DNA of 64,000 nucleotides from Buddleja alternifolia (GCA_019426215.1 CM033400.1:17840568-17904567), one strand, 5' to 3'; counted from the stretch's first letter, positions 1 to 12,400 are shown. Notes: generated by a model from the letters alone, not told the origin. Translations and numbers: made by a program.

Positions 1-289
1 AGATACGAATCCCTAGGATGTATGTGGCTTCTCCCAAGTCTTTCATGGAGAAAGTGCTCGGAAGCCATGTTTTGACCGTAGTCAACATGCCAATATCATT
101 TCCTATAAGTAGTATGTCATCCATATATAGTACTAAGAAAAGGATTTTACTCCCACTAACTCTCTTATAGACACAAGGCTCATCTTCATTTTAGTTAAAG
201 CCAAACCCTTAGACTGTTTCATCAAAACGAAGATTCCAACTATGCGATGCTTGCTTAAGTCCATAGATGGATCTTTTGAGCTTGCACAC
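1..289 (-). pseudogene. Copia reverse transcriptase fragment (left half of a split copia pol)
   Basis: Read on the minus strand, this encodes the middle of a Ty1/copia reverse transcriptase. It starts at a VCKLK motif, runs through a YGLKQA-like stretch, then to the catalytic region, here LYMDDILLIGNDIG, and ends in DLGEATYILG at the window edge. The frame is damaged. The catalytic box reads MDD where copia normally has VDD. It stops abruptly at base 289, where a Sirevirus LTR begins. The matching upstream part of the same protein is found in the same orientation at 15815-17118. The two pieces therefore look like one older copia element split by the Sirevirus. The alternative is two unrelated copia fragments, but the protein breakpoint (GFIS then VCKL) fits a single gene missing only a few codons. 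Confidence 0.8.
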
Positions 290-1782
290 TATTAGGAAAT
301 TTCATGTTAGAAGTTTTGATGATGACAAGATAGGATTTAATGTTAGACCCCAAAACATAATGTAAGTTTATGTTTCATAGATCAACTGTATAAGCATTTG
401 AAAGTATGTAATTTTGTTAGGCTTTTAATTTTTATCTTTGTAGATTTTAGACTAAGTATTAGATACCGAATCGCTAATAGAATTCTAGGTGAGTCTATTA
501 GAGATGAAGTTGAAGATCAGGGTCTAAAGTCAAAAGAAGATGAAGATTTATCCTTAGCGTCCGTCAAACGTTAAAAGACTATTTCAGGATTCATGAATCA
601 TGAGCTCAAAGCACACTTGCAATCAGTATCAGATTCACCTGAAATAAATCCTCAAGTCATGAAGGACTTAAATGCAATCATTCAACGGAGATTTCTTTCC
701 AACGTGAAATAAATTCAAATGCATTAAATGCATGATAAGTGCATTAAATGTGATAAGTTATGACTTGTGGACAAGCCACCTTTTGACCAGACTGTCAGAA
801 TTTCAGAGTTTATAGCTGCTCCCATCCAATCGGAACCAGCAGAATTTCAGGAATGTCAGAGAAAAGGTATAATCACGCGCCGCGTGAAAGGCACGCTCCT
901 ACATATGTCCAACAGACATAATCCCAAGAATTGCCTATAAATACCTAATTTCAGCAAACCCTCAAAAAAAGGAGAGATATACGTACATGCACAAGAAATC
1001 TTTGCTGAGAAAAAGCTTAGAAACTCCATAGTCAAAATCTTTCAAGCTTTTACATACATTCCATGCAGTCACAAATATCTCAAACATCTTCCAAAGAAGA
1101 AACCTAAATTCTTACTGAGATATTCCAAGTTGTTTGATCTTTCCAAAAACAAACAAACCCTTGTGATAAAACCCTCAACCTTTCATCTGTGTGAGAAAGT
1201 TGTTAAAACCCCTTACAGGCAATATTTCTGAGTGAGAGAAGCTTGTAGAAGAAGATCTTCATTGGTGCTGAAATCTATGTGATCAAGGAGCCCGAGATCA
1301 TTTTCACCTATTTACTACCTTGTAGAAGATTATGTGTGATTCTTTGATAATCACCTTAGTAAATTCCCTCCAGGTGAAAAAGGAGAAGAAAGACATAGCT
1401 GAGATTACATCACCCAGTGAACCTTATATATCTTGTGTCATTTATTTTCATTATTGTCTTGTTTTATATTATTTTATCTATTCTGAAAAAGACAAGCTAA
1501 ATCTGCTAAGCGACTATTTAACCTAAACGAATGCTAAAGCTTTAAAATCATTTTCGCTGTGCTAACCCTGATTAAGTGATCTAAGAATTACCCTACTTTA
1601 GTAAATTGTCGAAATCACTAAGTCTAGGTTATCTTTACTGTAGCGTCTGACCCAAGCGCTCAGCTTCCTAAGCGTTCTAACCTTTAAAAGTGATACGCAA
1701 TTTTTGAAGTAAAAAAAGACTCCAGGGTCTATTCAACCCCCCCTCCCTTCTAGACCCTTTCGTATGCCACTTGGGACCACCA
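290..1782 (+). repeat. 5' LTR of Sirevirus element A
   Basis: This is a 1493-bp LTR whose partner at 13978-15470 has the same length. The 3' end CCACTTGGGACCACCA is followed two bases later by the primer-binding site. The first bases read TATTAGGAAA where the partner reads TGTTAGGAAA, so the essential TG terminus has become TA. It holds a TATA box at 936-943. Near the 3' end a hairpin-forming segment pairs GGGTCTA with TAGACCC around a C-rich loop (about 1726-1758). The same hairpin recurs in every Sirevirus LTR of the window. Confidence 0.9.
936..943 (+). promoter_or_regulatory. TATA box of the Sirevirus 5' LTR
   Basis: TATAAATA lies in the context GCCTATAAATACC. The same box is conserved at 14624-14631 and, on the minus strand, at 7824-7831. 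It would place the U3/R boundary near base 966. Confidence 0.65.
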
Positions 1783-1784
1783 GG

Positions 1785-1796
1785 TGGTATCAGAGC
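1785..1796 (+). other. Primer-binding site (tRNA-iMet), element A
   Basis: TGGTATCAGAGC is complementary to the 3' end of plant initiator tRNA-Met. It starts three bases after the LTR end, the standard copia arrangement for minus-strand priming. Confidence 0.9.
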
Positions 1797-1897
1797 GGTT
1801 GAAGTAGAAACTTAAGCGTTTCCAAGCGTAACTGCTTGTTTAGATCCATTTTTCTAAAACTTAGTCGCTTTAAAACACTCTCTCAAAACATCTCATT

Positions 1898-3864
1898 ATG
1901 GCTTTTAACAAAATGCCTAAGTTGGTAGAGTCAAACTATGATTCTTAGAAACCTAGAGCATTCGAGTATTTACGTTCTTGCGATAATGAAATGTGTGATG
2001 TAATTTCAAATGGCCCCATTAAGATCATGAAAGTGATAACTCGAGCACCTGGAGCTGATGAAGCCACTCCAGATGGATATGTTGAGAAACCCAAGTTAGA
2101 ATGGACGCCAGATGATCGGAAAAGAGCAAATCTAGATAATGTTAGACGAAGTGCACTTTACTCAGCGTTAGGAGACAATGATGCATTGTTCAACAAGATC
2201 AAGCAATGTAAGACTTTCAAAGAAATATGGGATAAGTTGGCTATTATGTGTGAAGTTTTAACACAGATGAAGGAGAACAAGCTCTCCATAGCCATGCAAA
2301 GATTCGAGCATTTCAAGATGCAGACTATTGAGACGCTAGAACAATTGGACACAAAGTTTACTTTGCTCATTACAGAGTTAGCGTCATTAGACAAAGAATT
2401 GACCAACAAGGAAATGGTCAATAAGATTTTTAGAAGTCTTCCAAGCAAGTATTTGATTAAGACTGTTGCTATGAGAGAATCAGAGACCTTGGAGACTCTT
2501 ACTCCAGAACATGTGTTTTCAGAATTAAAGGCATTTGAGTTTGAATTAGGTGAAGTTAGCGACACATCGACTTCAGCAACTGAATCAGGAGCATTAATTG
2601 CTACCACCAAAAGCAAGGATAAAGCGATCAGTGAGGTGAAAGTAACAGAATCAAACGAGGAAAAAGAGATGGCTTTATTGGTCAAGAAATTTAAGAAATC
2701 TCTAAGATATGAAAAGAGAAATCCTATTGGACAAACTTCATTTCAAACCCCTCCCCCAGCACCAGCGCCTCAGTATCAAGCGCCAGTATATTCTGCACCT
2801 CAACCAGGAGCGCCAATTCCTTATCAAGCGCCTATAACTCTTACTCAAAATCTCTCAGCGCCAGTTGTTTCAAAGCGATTAACCACTGAACAGAAAATGA
2901 AAACTAATTTGTGTTATAATTGCAAGAAACCAGGGAACTACCAGGTAAATTGTCCTTATACAAAAGTGTCTAAGCCCACAAGGCAAGACTATGCGGATAG
3001 AAATCAATTCAGGAGCAACCTTCACCAACAAGGTTTGCTAGCGGAATCTGAACCATTCTCCGCACCTGAAGAGGATTTGGAATCATCAGATGAGAGTAGT
3101 GATGATGAGCCAACAAGCGACTCAGCGTTGATTTGTCTTATGGGAAGAGATGATGAAGCGTCTGATGATCCGCTACCAGAGGTAACCACTGAATTATCTC
3201 ATCCTCTTTCTTATGATGAATTACTTGACAAAGTTAATGAATATTATAAAGATTTTCAAGATGCCGCCAAAATATATCAAAGTGACCTCACTATTATCTC
3301 ATTACTCAAAAGTGATAAAGTAACGCTCAAAGCTGAGTTGCAAGTTCAGCAACAATGCATTAAGAAGAACCGATCGCTTGAGAATGAGATTACTCAATTA
3401 AAAAGCTATCTTGATATAATAGTCAAGAGAAAAGTTGATATGATCTCTAGACTTGCCAAATCAGAGCAGCTGAACTCATCATTATCAAAAGCTTCAAGAA
3501 AGTTGGATAAGTGACTGACGTAACAAGAATGTTTGGTGAAAAGACCAGCTTAGGATGCAATAAATTCGGTAAACAACCAAACAAATCCAATGTTACGGCG
3601 AACAACAAAGGAAAGGGTGTTTTCTTTGTTGAGAAAAGTTCACAAAGTCAAACACTGAATGAACCTAACGACAATGGTATGAGGCCAAATGAGAAAGCCA
3701 AAGCTGACTCAAGCAAGGGAAAGGCGAAAGCAAACGATTCACAAAAACTGGTTCATCCAAAAACTCAAAAGGCCAAGGATAAATCTGATCACTGTGAATT
3801 AAGCGCTAAGCGTCCAGCACCAAAAGTGCAACCCAAGCCAGCGCCAAGGAAATACCAGTGTTAA
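1898..3864 (+). pseudogene. gag: Sirevirus gag, broken
   Basis: The natural start appears to be ATG 1898 (MAFNKMPKLVES), in frame with the long open stretch from 1991 to 3514. A TAG at 1946-1948, codon 17, interrupts it. The open part contains a copia gag core (for example LFNKIKQCKTFKEIWDKL and MAMRESETLETLTPEHVFSELK) and a proline-rich spacer. A single zinc knuckle CYNCKKPGNYQVNC follows, in which the expected His is Asn. Next come an acidic patch and a coiled-coil-like C-terminus. The frame ends at 3512-3514, and a lysine-rich tail continues in another frame from about 3511 to 3864. Gag would form the particle and package RNA. The early stop, the lost zinc ligand and the frameshift argue against function. 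Confidence 0.85.
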
Positions 3865-5328
3865 TATCCAAGACAGTCTAGATCATATTATCGCTACTAT
3901 GATGATTATGATTATGACTATGATTATGATTACTATTATAATCATGGATATTATTATACACCCAAAAAGCACACACAACACAATGTGAAACCCAAGAAGG
4001 ACAGTATTCCTACAATGAAGACTAGGCAAATATGGGTTCCTAAAGTTTTAATGCAAACCAAAGTTACTAACGTTGAAGGACCCAAGACAACAAGGGTACC
4101 TAAGAAGAATTAGAACTATCCTTAAATGTAGGTACCTAGATCCAACAACGATACTTCAGTTTGGTACTTCGATAGTGGGTCATCAAGGCACATGACTGGA
4201 TCAAAGGATCTCTTGGTCAACTATCGCGCAACCAATGGTCCTTAAGTTATATTCGGTGATAACTCCAAAGGTAAAACCAAAGGTATAGGTATTATGCATA
4301 GGGGGAATATCATGATCAGTGATGTATATTATGTTGAGGGTCTTAAGCATTAGTCAATTTTGTGATAAAGGCTTTGAAGTAAAATTTTCAAGCAGCTAAT
4401 GTTATGTTAACGACGCTATGACTAAGTCTACTAAATTAAGATGGAAAAGAACAAAGTATTTAGTAGATTAGGATTCAACAATTGATAACAACCCCACATG
4501 CTTTGTTGCTAAAAGTCAAAATGAATTGGGTTGGTTATGGCATAGAAAAATGAATCACCTCAACTTTAAGGCAATCTCTCAGTGAATATCGCTAAATCTA
4601 GTAGAGGGATTACCTAAGGGTTCCTTCAAAAGAATCGGTTATGTGATGCATGTCAAATGGGTAAACAAGTTAAATCATCTTTTAAGAAGAAACCATGCCT
4701 ATCAACTTCAAGAGTTCTTAAACTATTGCATCTAGATTTGTTTGGTCCTATTCAAATCATGAGTATTAGTGGTAAAAAGTACTCGCTAGTAATAGTTGAT
4801 GCTATACATGGGTAGAATTCCTAGCGACCAAAGACGAAACTAGTGTCAAGCTATACATCGCTAATTCGTCAATTACAAACATCAAAAGATTTAAAGGTGA
4901 CAAGAATTAGAAGCGATAGAGGAACTGAATTTACTAACCAATTTGTTGAGAAGTTTTGTATAGATCATGGAATACTTCATGAGTATTCTTGCCCAACAAG
5001 CGTCACAAATCAATCTTGGTGATGATAGTGATAATGAGGAGGATGATGAGATTTTGTGCCTATTCCTAAGATTACTCGTGAGATTACTGATGATGATATT
5101 GTCAGAATCGCTGATGATCATAAAGAGAATGATCATCAAGAGCAAATTAGAACTGTGAATGATGCAGCGACTGCGCCAGAGACTAATGAGAGTCAAGCGA
5201 TTGATAATCAAGAATCTCTCAACCCACTCTAACCAGACCGTAAATGGCTTAGAGACCATCTACTAGAGTTAATAATTGGAGATATTGAAGCATCTGTTAA
5301 AACTAGGTCTGCTACAATCAATGGGGCT
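3865..5328 (+). pseudogene. pol: Sirevirus protease-integrase remnant with internal deletion
   Basis: After a Tyr/Asp-rich low-complexity stretch (3879-3960, GAT/TAT repeats) come several broken frames. They include a copia aspartic protease site WYFDSGSSRHMTG (about 4160-4200) and a pre-integrase motif WHRKMNHLNFKA (about 4536-4571). An integrase zinc region CDACQMGKQVK and core start LHLDLFGPI follow (about 4636-4755), then a second core segment around EFTNQFVEKFC (about 4925-4960). The frame then jumps near 4993 straight into sequence that follows the integrase C-terminus in the related copy at 45565-48130 (ASQINLG). The NRTLKEA-type helix with the catalytic Glu, and about 190 residues after it, are missing. 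Copia pol order is protease, integrase, RT, RNase H, which fits. The integrase cannot be active. Confidence 0.82.
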
Positions 5329-6885
5329 ATGTTCGCAAGTTTCTTATCTCAAATGGAACCAAAGAAAGTGGATGAAGCGCTCAGTGATTCAAGTTGGGTA
5401 GAAGCAATGCAAGAAGAGCTTAACCAATTTGAGCGAAGCAAAGTTTGGACGCTAGTACCAAGACCAACTCACCAAGGAGTTATTGGAACTAGATGGGTTT
5501 TTAGGAACAAGATGGATGAAGATGGCATTGTTATAAGAAACAAAGCCAGATTAGTCACTCAGGGTTATTGCCAAGAAGAGGGTATTGATTTTGATGAGAC
5601 GTGTGCCCCAGTAGCCCGTCTTGAAGCGATTAGGATGTTCCTAGCGTTTGTCGTATTCAACAAGTTTACAGTGTACCAAATGGACGTGAAGAGTGCATTC
5701 CTAAATCGTAAACTTCAAGAAGAAGTCTATGTGGAACAACCTCCAGGACTCATCAACAACCATGGGAAAAGTATGGTCTATAAATTGGATAAGGCACTCT
5801 ATGGCCTTAAACAAGCACCAAGAGCATGGTATGACACTTTCTCTATCTTCCTTATAGGTAAAGGCTTTTCAAAAGGCAGCGTTAACACAACGTTATTTAA
5901 AATTACCCATAATGAAGATATTCTCTTAGTCCAAATTTATGTTGATGATATTATATTTGGTTCTACTAATAAGCGATTGTGTGAGAAATTTTCAAAAATG
6001 ATGCAGGATCAATTTGAAATGAGCATGATGGGTAAATTAACTTTCTTCTTAGGATTACAAGTTAAACAACTCCCTAATGGAATATTTATAAACCAAGCTA
6101 AATATACAAGAGATATGATTAAGAAATTTGGTTTAGAAAATGCATCATCTTCAAAAATTCCAATGAGTCAAATGCTTAAGCTAGATAAAGATGAAAGTGG
6201 GAAGAAAATTGATATCACTAACTATAGAGGTATGATTGGATCACTTCTTTATCTTACCGCTAGTAGACCCGCTATTATGTTTTTGGTATGCATGTGTGCA
6301 CGCTTTCAAGATGATCCTAGAGAATCACACTTAAATGCTGTCAAGAGAATCCTTAAATACCTAAAAGGCACACAAAATGTGGGCTTATGGTATCCAAGGG
6401 ACTCTCCTTTTAAACCAATTAGTTATTCAGAGGCAGATTTTGCAGGATGCAAAATAGATAGAAAAAGTACTAGTGGTACATGTCAATTTCTAGGTGATAG
6501 ATTAATTTCGTGGCATAGTAAGAAACAACAATCCATAGCGACTTCTACCGCTGAAGCAGAGTACGTAGCCGCTGGGAGCTGTTGTGCACAAATCCTTTGG
6601 ATGAGGCAACAACTTAGAGATTATGGAATAATCCTAGGTCCTACCCCAATCCATTGTGATAACCAAAGTGCTTTAGCTATGACCCAAAATCCAGTCCTTC
6701 ATTCTAGAACTAAACACATTGATATTCGATACCATTTCTTGCGTGACCATGTTCAAAAGAAAGATATCTCCATGCACTTCATTGGAACTGACAAACAATT
6801 GGAAGATATCTTCACCAAAGTGCTCAACGAACAATGCTTTCTCACTTTGAGAAGTGAATTAGGTATGATTGATTTAAACGCTTAA
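5329..6885 (+). CDS. pol: Reverse transcriptase-RNase H part of Sirevirus pol (open)
   Basis: A 518-codon open stretch covers the copia RVT_2 reverse transcriptase and RNase H. RT motifs run from [11 protein letters not shown] through [22 protein letters not shown] and [12 protein letters not shown] to the catalytic YVDD at residues 204-207. RNase H follows with [13 protein letters not shown], a TAEAEY block, and the terminal HIDIRYHF and EDIFTK motifs. The usual SDAD near the RNase H start reads SEAD here. The first Met (5329) is only where the open stretch begins; the protein was once part of a longer polyprotein. The stop at 6883-6885 is the natural pol end, since the related copy ends at the same place. 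Staying open in an otherwise dead element probably reflects short decay time, or chance. Confidence 0.88.
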   Translation: MFASFLSQMEPKKVDEALSDSSWVEAMQEELNQFERSKVWTLVPRPTHQGVIGTRWVFRNKMDEDGIVIRNKARLVTQGYCQEEGIDFDETCAPVARLEAIRMFLAFVVFNKFTVYQMDVKSAFLNRKLQEEVYVEQPPGLINNHGKSMVYKLDKALYGLKQAPRAWYDTFSIFLIGKGFSKGSVNTTLFKITHNEDILLVQIYVDDIIFGSTNKRLCEKFSKMMQDQFEMSMMGKLTFFLGLQVKQLPNGIFINQAKYTRDMIKKFGLENASSSKIPMSQMLKLDKDESGKKIDITNYRGMIGSLLYLTASRPAIMFLVCMCARFQDDPRESHLNAVKRILKYLKGTQNVGLWYPRDSPFKPISYSEADFAGCKIDRKSTSGTCQFLGDRLISWHSKKQQSIATSTAEAEYVAAGSCCAQILWMRQQLRDYGIILGPTPIHCDNQSALAMTQNPVLHSRTKHIDIRYHFLRDHVQKKDISMHFIGTDKQLEDIFTKVLNEQCFLTLRSELGMIDLNA

Positions 6886-6892
6886 ATCATAG

Positions 6893-8575
6893 TGTTGGTC
6901 CCAAGTGGCATACGAAAGGGTCTAGAAGGGGGGGTTGAATAGACCCTGAAGTCTTTTTCGACTTCAAAAGATTTCATATTAAAAGATTTTTGGACACTTG
7001 AAAAGATAGACGCTTGAAGTGTCTAACGCTTGACTTAAGCGTTCACTTAAAATGTTGGCGCTCTGGCGAAGCGTCTGATGAAGACTAATTTTTAAAGTTA
7101 ACTCAGACTTCAAGAATTGAATACTTTGACCAAGTAGGTTAAGCGTTCAGTTCTTTTAATCAGTGTTAGCACAGCGGAATGATTTGTGGAGTCTTCTCTT
7201 TGAAAGTTTTAGCGTCACACGAGGTTTCTTAGTTGCTTAGCTTTTAATTGTGTTTTACATAATCAATTTATGCAATGATATGATAGATGAAAGAATTGAC
7301 TGAAAAGTAAATGACACAATATTTGTAAGGTTCGTTGGGTGGTGTAATCCCAACTACGTCCTTCTTCTCCTTTGCACTCGGAGGCAATCCACTAAAATGA
7401 TTCTCAAAGAATCACACAGAATCTTCTACAAATTAGGGAGAGATGGATGTCGATGACTTGAGCTCCTTGATCACACAGATTTCTACTCCAAATCACTTCA
7501 ATCCCCTTGCTTCTTTCACCCAGAAATAATGCAAGTATCCAACTTCGACTTCACACAGATTGCGAGGCTTGGATAGGGGTTTTTCTAAAAGAGTTTGTTT
7601 GATTTTGATGAAGTTCAAACAACTGGAATATCTTAGTAGTAGAGTAGTTTCTTCAAAAAGAATGTTTGAGATATTGGGTTGACTGTCTCAGGATTTGATG
7701 AAATGCAGAGAAAATATTTTCTTGAGTATTCTGGCTTTTCTGAGAGTTTAAGCAATGAGACTTCAATGCAACAGCAATTTGGCTTGATAATTGTTCTCTC
7801 TATTTGGCTTGTTGTTGAAGTTCTATTTATAGGCATTCTTGGAAAAAGTGTCTGTTTGACACATGCAAGGGCGCGTGTCTCTCACTTTCGCGAGTGAACA
7901 ACTTTTGTCCTTTTTCCTGAAAATCTGCTGCACAAAAGTTGGTGTTGCAGTCTTTGAAGTGTTGACAGTCCAATAGGGTGGCTTCTCCGTACGTCTGAAA
8001 GTGCTTATCACATTTAATACTCTTATCAGCATTTAATGCAATTTGAATTAAATGCCCGTTGGCATTTAATGCACTGAGAATATTTGCACTAAACTCCTTT
8101 CGATCTGATGCTTCAGGAGAATGTTTGTCATTTGATAGACGCTTCATTCATGAGCTGAAAGTTCCAAATAATCTGGAGGACTATTTAATGTTTAGACGCT
8201 TGGAAAAAATCTTCAGACTATATTTAGAAGTATAGACGCTTGAGACTTCAGTCTTAGTTACTTGACACCTCACTCAGAACATGTCAGGCGCTTAGAGTGA
8301 ACTTCTTCAAACTTCATTCACTATTGATTTCTTGGACGCTTGGAGTCTTCAGATTTCGCAGTCTTGATAAGCTCACTCAGAAAGTATCAAACGCTTTAAT
8401 CTAACTGACTTCTTGATCTAAGAATGTCAAAAGTAAAAGGTAAAATAAAGCCTATACATTTCTAATGTTCAAATGCTTATACAATGTATTTATGACATTT
8501 AAGCGTACATAACTTTGGGGTCTAACAAGATTCCTATTTGTCATCATCAAAACATCTAACATGAAATTCCTAACA
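6893..8575 (-). mobile_element. Solo LTR of a related Sirevirus, with CATAG target duplication
   Basis: Read on the minus strand this is a complete LTR: TGTTAGGAATTTCATG at 8575 and CCACTTGGGACCAACA ending at 6893. CATAG occurs immediately on both sides (6888-6892 and 8576-8580), a perfect 5-bp target duplication. It inserted just after the pol stop of element A. Removing it rejoins AAATCATAG with AGCATCATATTTT, matching the equivalent site of the copy at 45565-48130. At 1683 bp it is longer than the LTRs of A and diverged in its middle, so it came from a different subfamily. A solo LTR is the usual product of recombination between the two LTRs of a full insertion. Confidence 0.95.
7824..7831 (-). 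promoter_or_regulatory. TATA box in solo Sirevirus LTR
   Basis: TATAAATA on the minus strand, in the same GCCTATAAATA context as the boxes in both LTRs of element A. Confidence 0.6.
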
Positions 8576-8608
8576 CATAGAGCATCATATTTTATGGGAA
8601 TACAATTT

Positions 8609-8679
8609 AGGGGGAATCCACTTTATGCTTATGTCAAAAAAAAATTTCAATTGAAATGAGTCATCAATTTTAGGGGGAA
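8609..8679 (+). other. Pair of polypurine tracts after Sirevirus pol
   Basis: AGGGGGAAT at 8609-8616 and AGGGGGAAC at 8672-8679, each preceded by AATTT. Sireviruses are known for repeated polypurine tracts between pol and the 3' LTR. Two equivalent tracts exist on the minus strand of the other Sirevirus remnant (45764-45777 and 45829-45836). Confidence 0.75.
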
Positions 8680-9431
8680 CCTTAAAATTGTACTTGTCTC
8701 ACCTCATAAGCGACTATGATAAAAAATTACTTTGAAAATTTATGCATTGATCACTAGCACTTATCTATTATGCATAACAGAATCAATCTCTAATAAATGA
8801 AAATGTCTTTTATTAATCCAAGCGATTGATTTTATCTTTAACTTTAAGAATTAAATTTTGTTCTCAAAAAGACTTTAGCGTTAAAAAGATTCCCACTTTA
8901 ACGCTAAGTAATTTTTTTTAAAATTCATGCATAGTTTTCATTGCTGAAAGTAGCGTGTGGATAAGTCCAAAAGATTAGATTTGACAACTGCCCACACGTG
9001 CTTATCAAATCAAACTGATGGTTAATGATTCCTATCTAAAAACTGCACCTGTCTGAGTACTTGTCACTGTACTATCAGGCGAGTGCATTTCACACTGAAA
9101 GTTTCAAAATTTTTCAAACGTTTTGAAAAAGTAACTGCTGATTTCAAACTTTTATATTTCACAGTTGTTACCATATTTACCGCACCTTTTGACATCCGTA
9201 TTTATGTGTAAACGGCTCAGATTTAATTTTTGTTCTTTTCTAAATTAACTTTTGTGCACATGTCATTCATCTACTAGTTGAGGGGTTATTTTTGCCTCCT
9301 ATTTAAACCCTTCACAACCTTTACAGTAAAACTTTATCACTTCTAGAAATTCCCCTACTGTAAAAGTTCTCCCTCTCTAAGGCAAAAAGAATATCTTTTC
9401 TCTCCTCTACCAAAGCTTTTTCAGTTCATCA
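8680..9431 (+). other. Non-coding spacer of element A between pol and envelope-like region
   Basis: AT-rich Sirevirus sequence with no open frame worth calling. The first 200 bases match, in opposite orientation, the left end of the remnant at 45565-45760. A TATTTAAACCC stretch and pyrimidine-rich leader at 9300-9430, just before the envelope-like ATG, could belong to a subgenomic promoter, but nothing proves it. Confidence 0.5.
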
Positions 9432-12400
9432 ATGGCACCCAAATCTTCAAAATCTGCTATCGGGAAATCTTCCAAATCTGAGAAACCAGTCACTGTTAAC
9501 GCTGATTTTCTTGTTAACTGGGACTATCTATTTGATAACCAGAACTTCCCCCTTAGGACTGTTCTTCCACTCGTCCAGGAGTTTGGTTTATGCAACATGA
9601 TAACTGCTGTTTTCAACTTCTTTGAGGAAGAAACCTTATTCTTCTTCAAGAATGCAAAAATCTCTAACGACGGAAACTTTGTTTCCTGCGTCTTTCCTTT
9701 TTCCCGTGAGACCTTCGTCCTCACTACGTCTCTATTTTCATCTTTACTAAATTTGCCAAACGATGGAGCCGAAGTTGAAAATGTCACTCTTGGTGATGCC
9801 ACAAAAGTCTGGGCGTTGATCAAGAAAGATGAGGTTGAAGCTGCCTATGAACCCAATTTCAAGGAAAATGACATGAAGGGCGAATATGTCATTCTTGCGG
9901 ACATATGCACCAAGATGATCGAATGCAGAAAGGGAAGCTTCGACAAAGTTTCCAACCGTCAATAAAAGATGATGGTGGCCATTCTGACCAAATTGAAGAT
10001 AAATTGGTCGCTTTACGTTTTTCATCGCTTCAAAGCAGCGATGGCCAAATCAGTAAATCCCAAGCCTTACAGGATTGTTTTAAGTCAAATTCTTAGCGCT
10101 AGCAGTTTTACCAAGACCGCTGGAAAGAACATCCCAGCGCTAAAGTTTTATGGAAAGAAGATGATCGGCGAGCTGATCAAACAAAGAAAGCGAGGTGGTG
10201 CAGCGGTTCCCAAAGAAGAGCGTGAGTGACTTCTTGCCGAAGGAGTTGTTCGCAGTGGTGATGAAGAGCAAGCGTCTTCATCTTCATCGGAAGAAGAGGT
10301 GGTGGTTAAGCGACCAAAAACAAAAATTACCTTGAAAGTCGCTGAGCCATCAAAGCCAGCAAAGAAGCAAAAGTAGAAGTCGGAGCCAAAGAAGAAACAG
10401 AAGTCCCATCTCCTCCTCCAGCGTTTATCTTCCCTCAGGAAGAAGAAGAAGAGGTAGAAGAAGTACTAGCCCGAAGGCGTACTCCCCTCTCCACTCCAGC
10501 TGCATCAACAAGCGCTCCAATAGAGCCAGCGCTTGAAGAACCAGCGAGTGTTCCACCTTCGTCTGAAGCTGTTCTAGAAATTAGCTCAGATCCTAAAGCC
10601 TATGCTCAATCTGAAAGTACTTGTGCTAAGCAAAGTAATTTATCCTTTCCTCGTTAGTTTCTAAGTCTCTAACACTAGGATAAAACCTCTTTCAGCTGAG
10701 TGTGAAGCAAATATTCAAACTGTTCTCAACACTTTTGAGGATTTGCATATTCCCATCCGTGCTGATCCTATCACTACTTTTCTAGATTTAGATCCTGAAG
10801 AAGTGATCCCGAAGCCTGAGGAAAATATACCAACTGTTGAAATAGATCAAGCGACTGACAAAGTCGATGATAGTCCTCAGGGTAAGCGTTGTAGTATCTT
10901 ATTTGTCATTTCTACTTAGTAGAAATTTTGCTTGCTTTTCTCAAATGCTTACATGTATCAGCTCAAGATGCACCACACGCTGATGCACCTCCATCTTCAG
11001 AGGTTCCCATTGAAGTAGATGTTGATCTGGCAACTGTTGTGGACATAGCTAAAGAAGTAGCTCAAGTCCTTCCTGACGCTGAAACATCTCCAGCTAGTGA
11101 AGCGACTCTACACGCTGAGCAGTCGATAGAAGTGGCCCCTATTCTAACGGAAGAAACTGCCTTTGTTCCTACTCTAACTGGATCTCCTCCTCCTAACATC
11201 TATTTCTTTCCTAGCGGATATTCTGCCGAAGTTGAATTTTATTATGTTGCTAGAGAACGGGACACCCAGACTCTTGCTGAATCAAAACTCAACTTTCAAA
11301 CCACTCTCCATAGGGCTGATGTTTCCAATTCTAACAAGTTTGAATTCTTTGAGCGATTCGCCGACCTAGGTCTTTACAATCTGGAGCGTCTTCAATCTCG
11401 CCTTGAGTATATTCGAAGACCAGTGATCAACAGAATAGATTTTGACCAAGCACGTTTTAATTTCACCAGTCGCTCTGATGAGTCCTTTTATCTCCTTCAG
11501 TCAAAAAAATTGTGTTTAGAAATCCCCACATGGGCGATTGGCTTAAAAACTCTGATGAATAGGATCTCAACAGGATTGGATACTCGGCTCTTCCATCAGT
11601 CGTCAATTCTCCTCAGAATGCTCTCTCTCCTAATCAACTCAAGCTTTGGAAAGGAAAAGGACCGCTTGTTGCTGAACATCCAAATCCAGTTAACTCGTGG
11701 ATAGAAGATGAAGCTCGTGAATACCTTGCAAGATTATGGGCTGAGGATTACGATGAAGAAACTGAACGTTTTGAGAAATTCCTTGCCGCCAAAAAAGATC
11801 AAAAGAAAGCTGACAAACTTGGCAAGCGATGGATGATGGATACAGCCAGATGAGCTGAAGAGTTCGTTTTACACTTCTATACTCTTGACGAACTTGTGAG
11901 ATATCCATTCTTATTTGAATTTGGAATCGAATACAGACGCCGAGGGTTTGCCACCTTTTTACTTCAACAGCTTCAGCATATTACCGGAAATGTTAGCAAT
12001 CTGCCAGGCTACAAGCAACCTATCGAGAGCTACATCCGTCAACAGCTAGCCTTATTCAGTCAAGGCGGACGATAGGTATTTCACCCTCGTCAAGCATTTG
12101 TTCAACTCATCTTTCCAGATCTGAACGAAGAAGCCACCACCAGTACACAACCGCTTCTTCCAGGACAAAGTAAAATTTGTGTCAATGTTGCAGATGAGCA
12201 CGCTGAGTTTGCTGAATTCTAACAAGACAGAAGAGCAGTGATAGAAAATGCACAAGCGTTGGATATCACTTTCAACCACTATTCAGGGCTAAGCGACTTC
12301 CGAGGATACAATCTTCACTCTGTGCTCTTTTGTGAACAGAAAATTCAAGTGGCCAAGATGATATCGCTTATCAGACCAGTGGACCAAGAAGCAGCTTAAG

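Noticed and set aside
1332..1526. 64-codon frame in the Sirevirus LTR as a small gene
   Set aside because: It lies wholly within the LTR, and the partner LTR has changes that do not preserve it.
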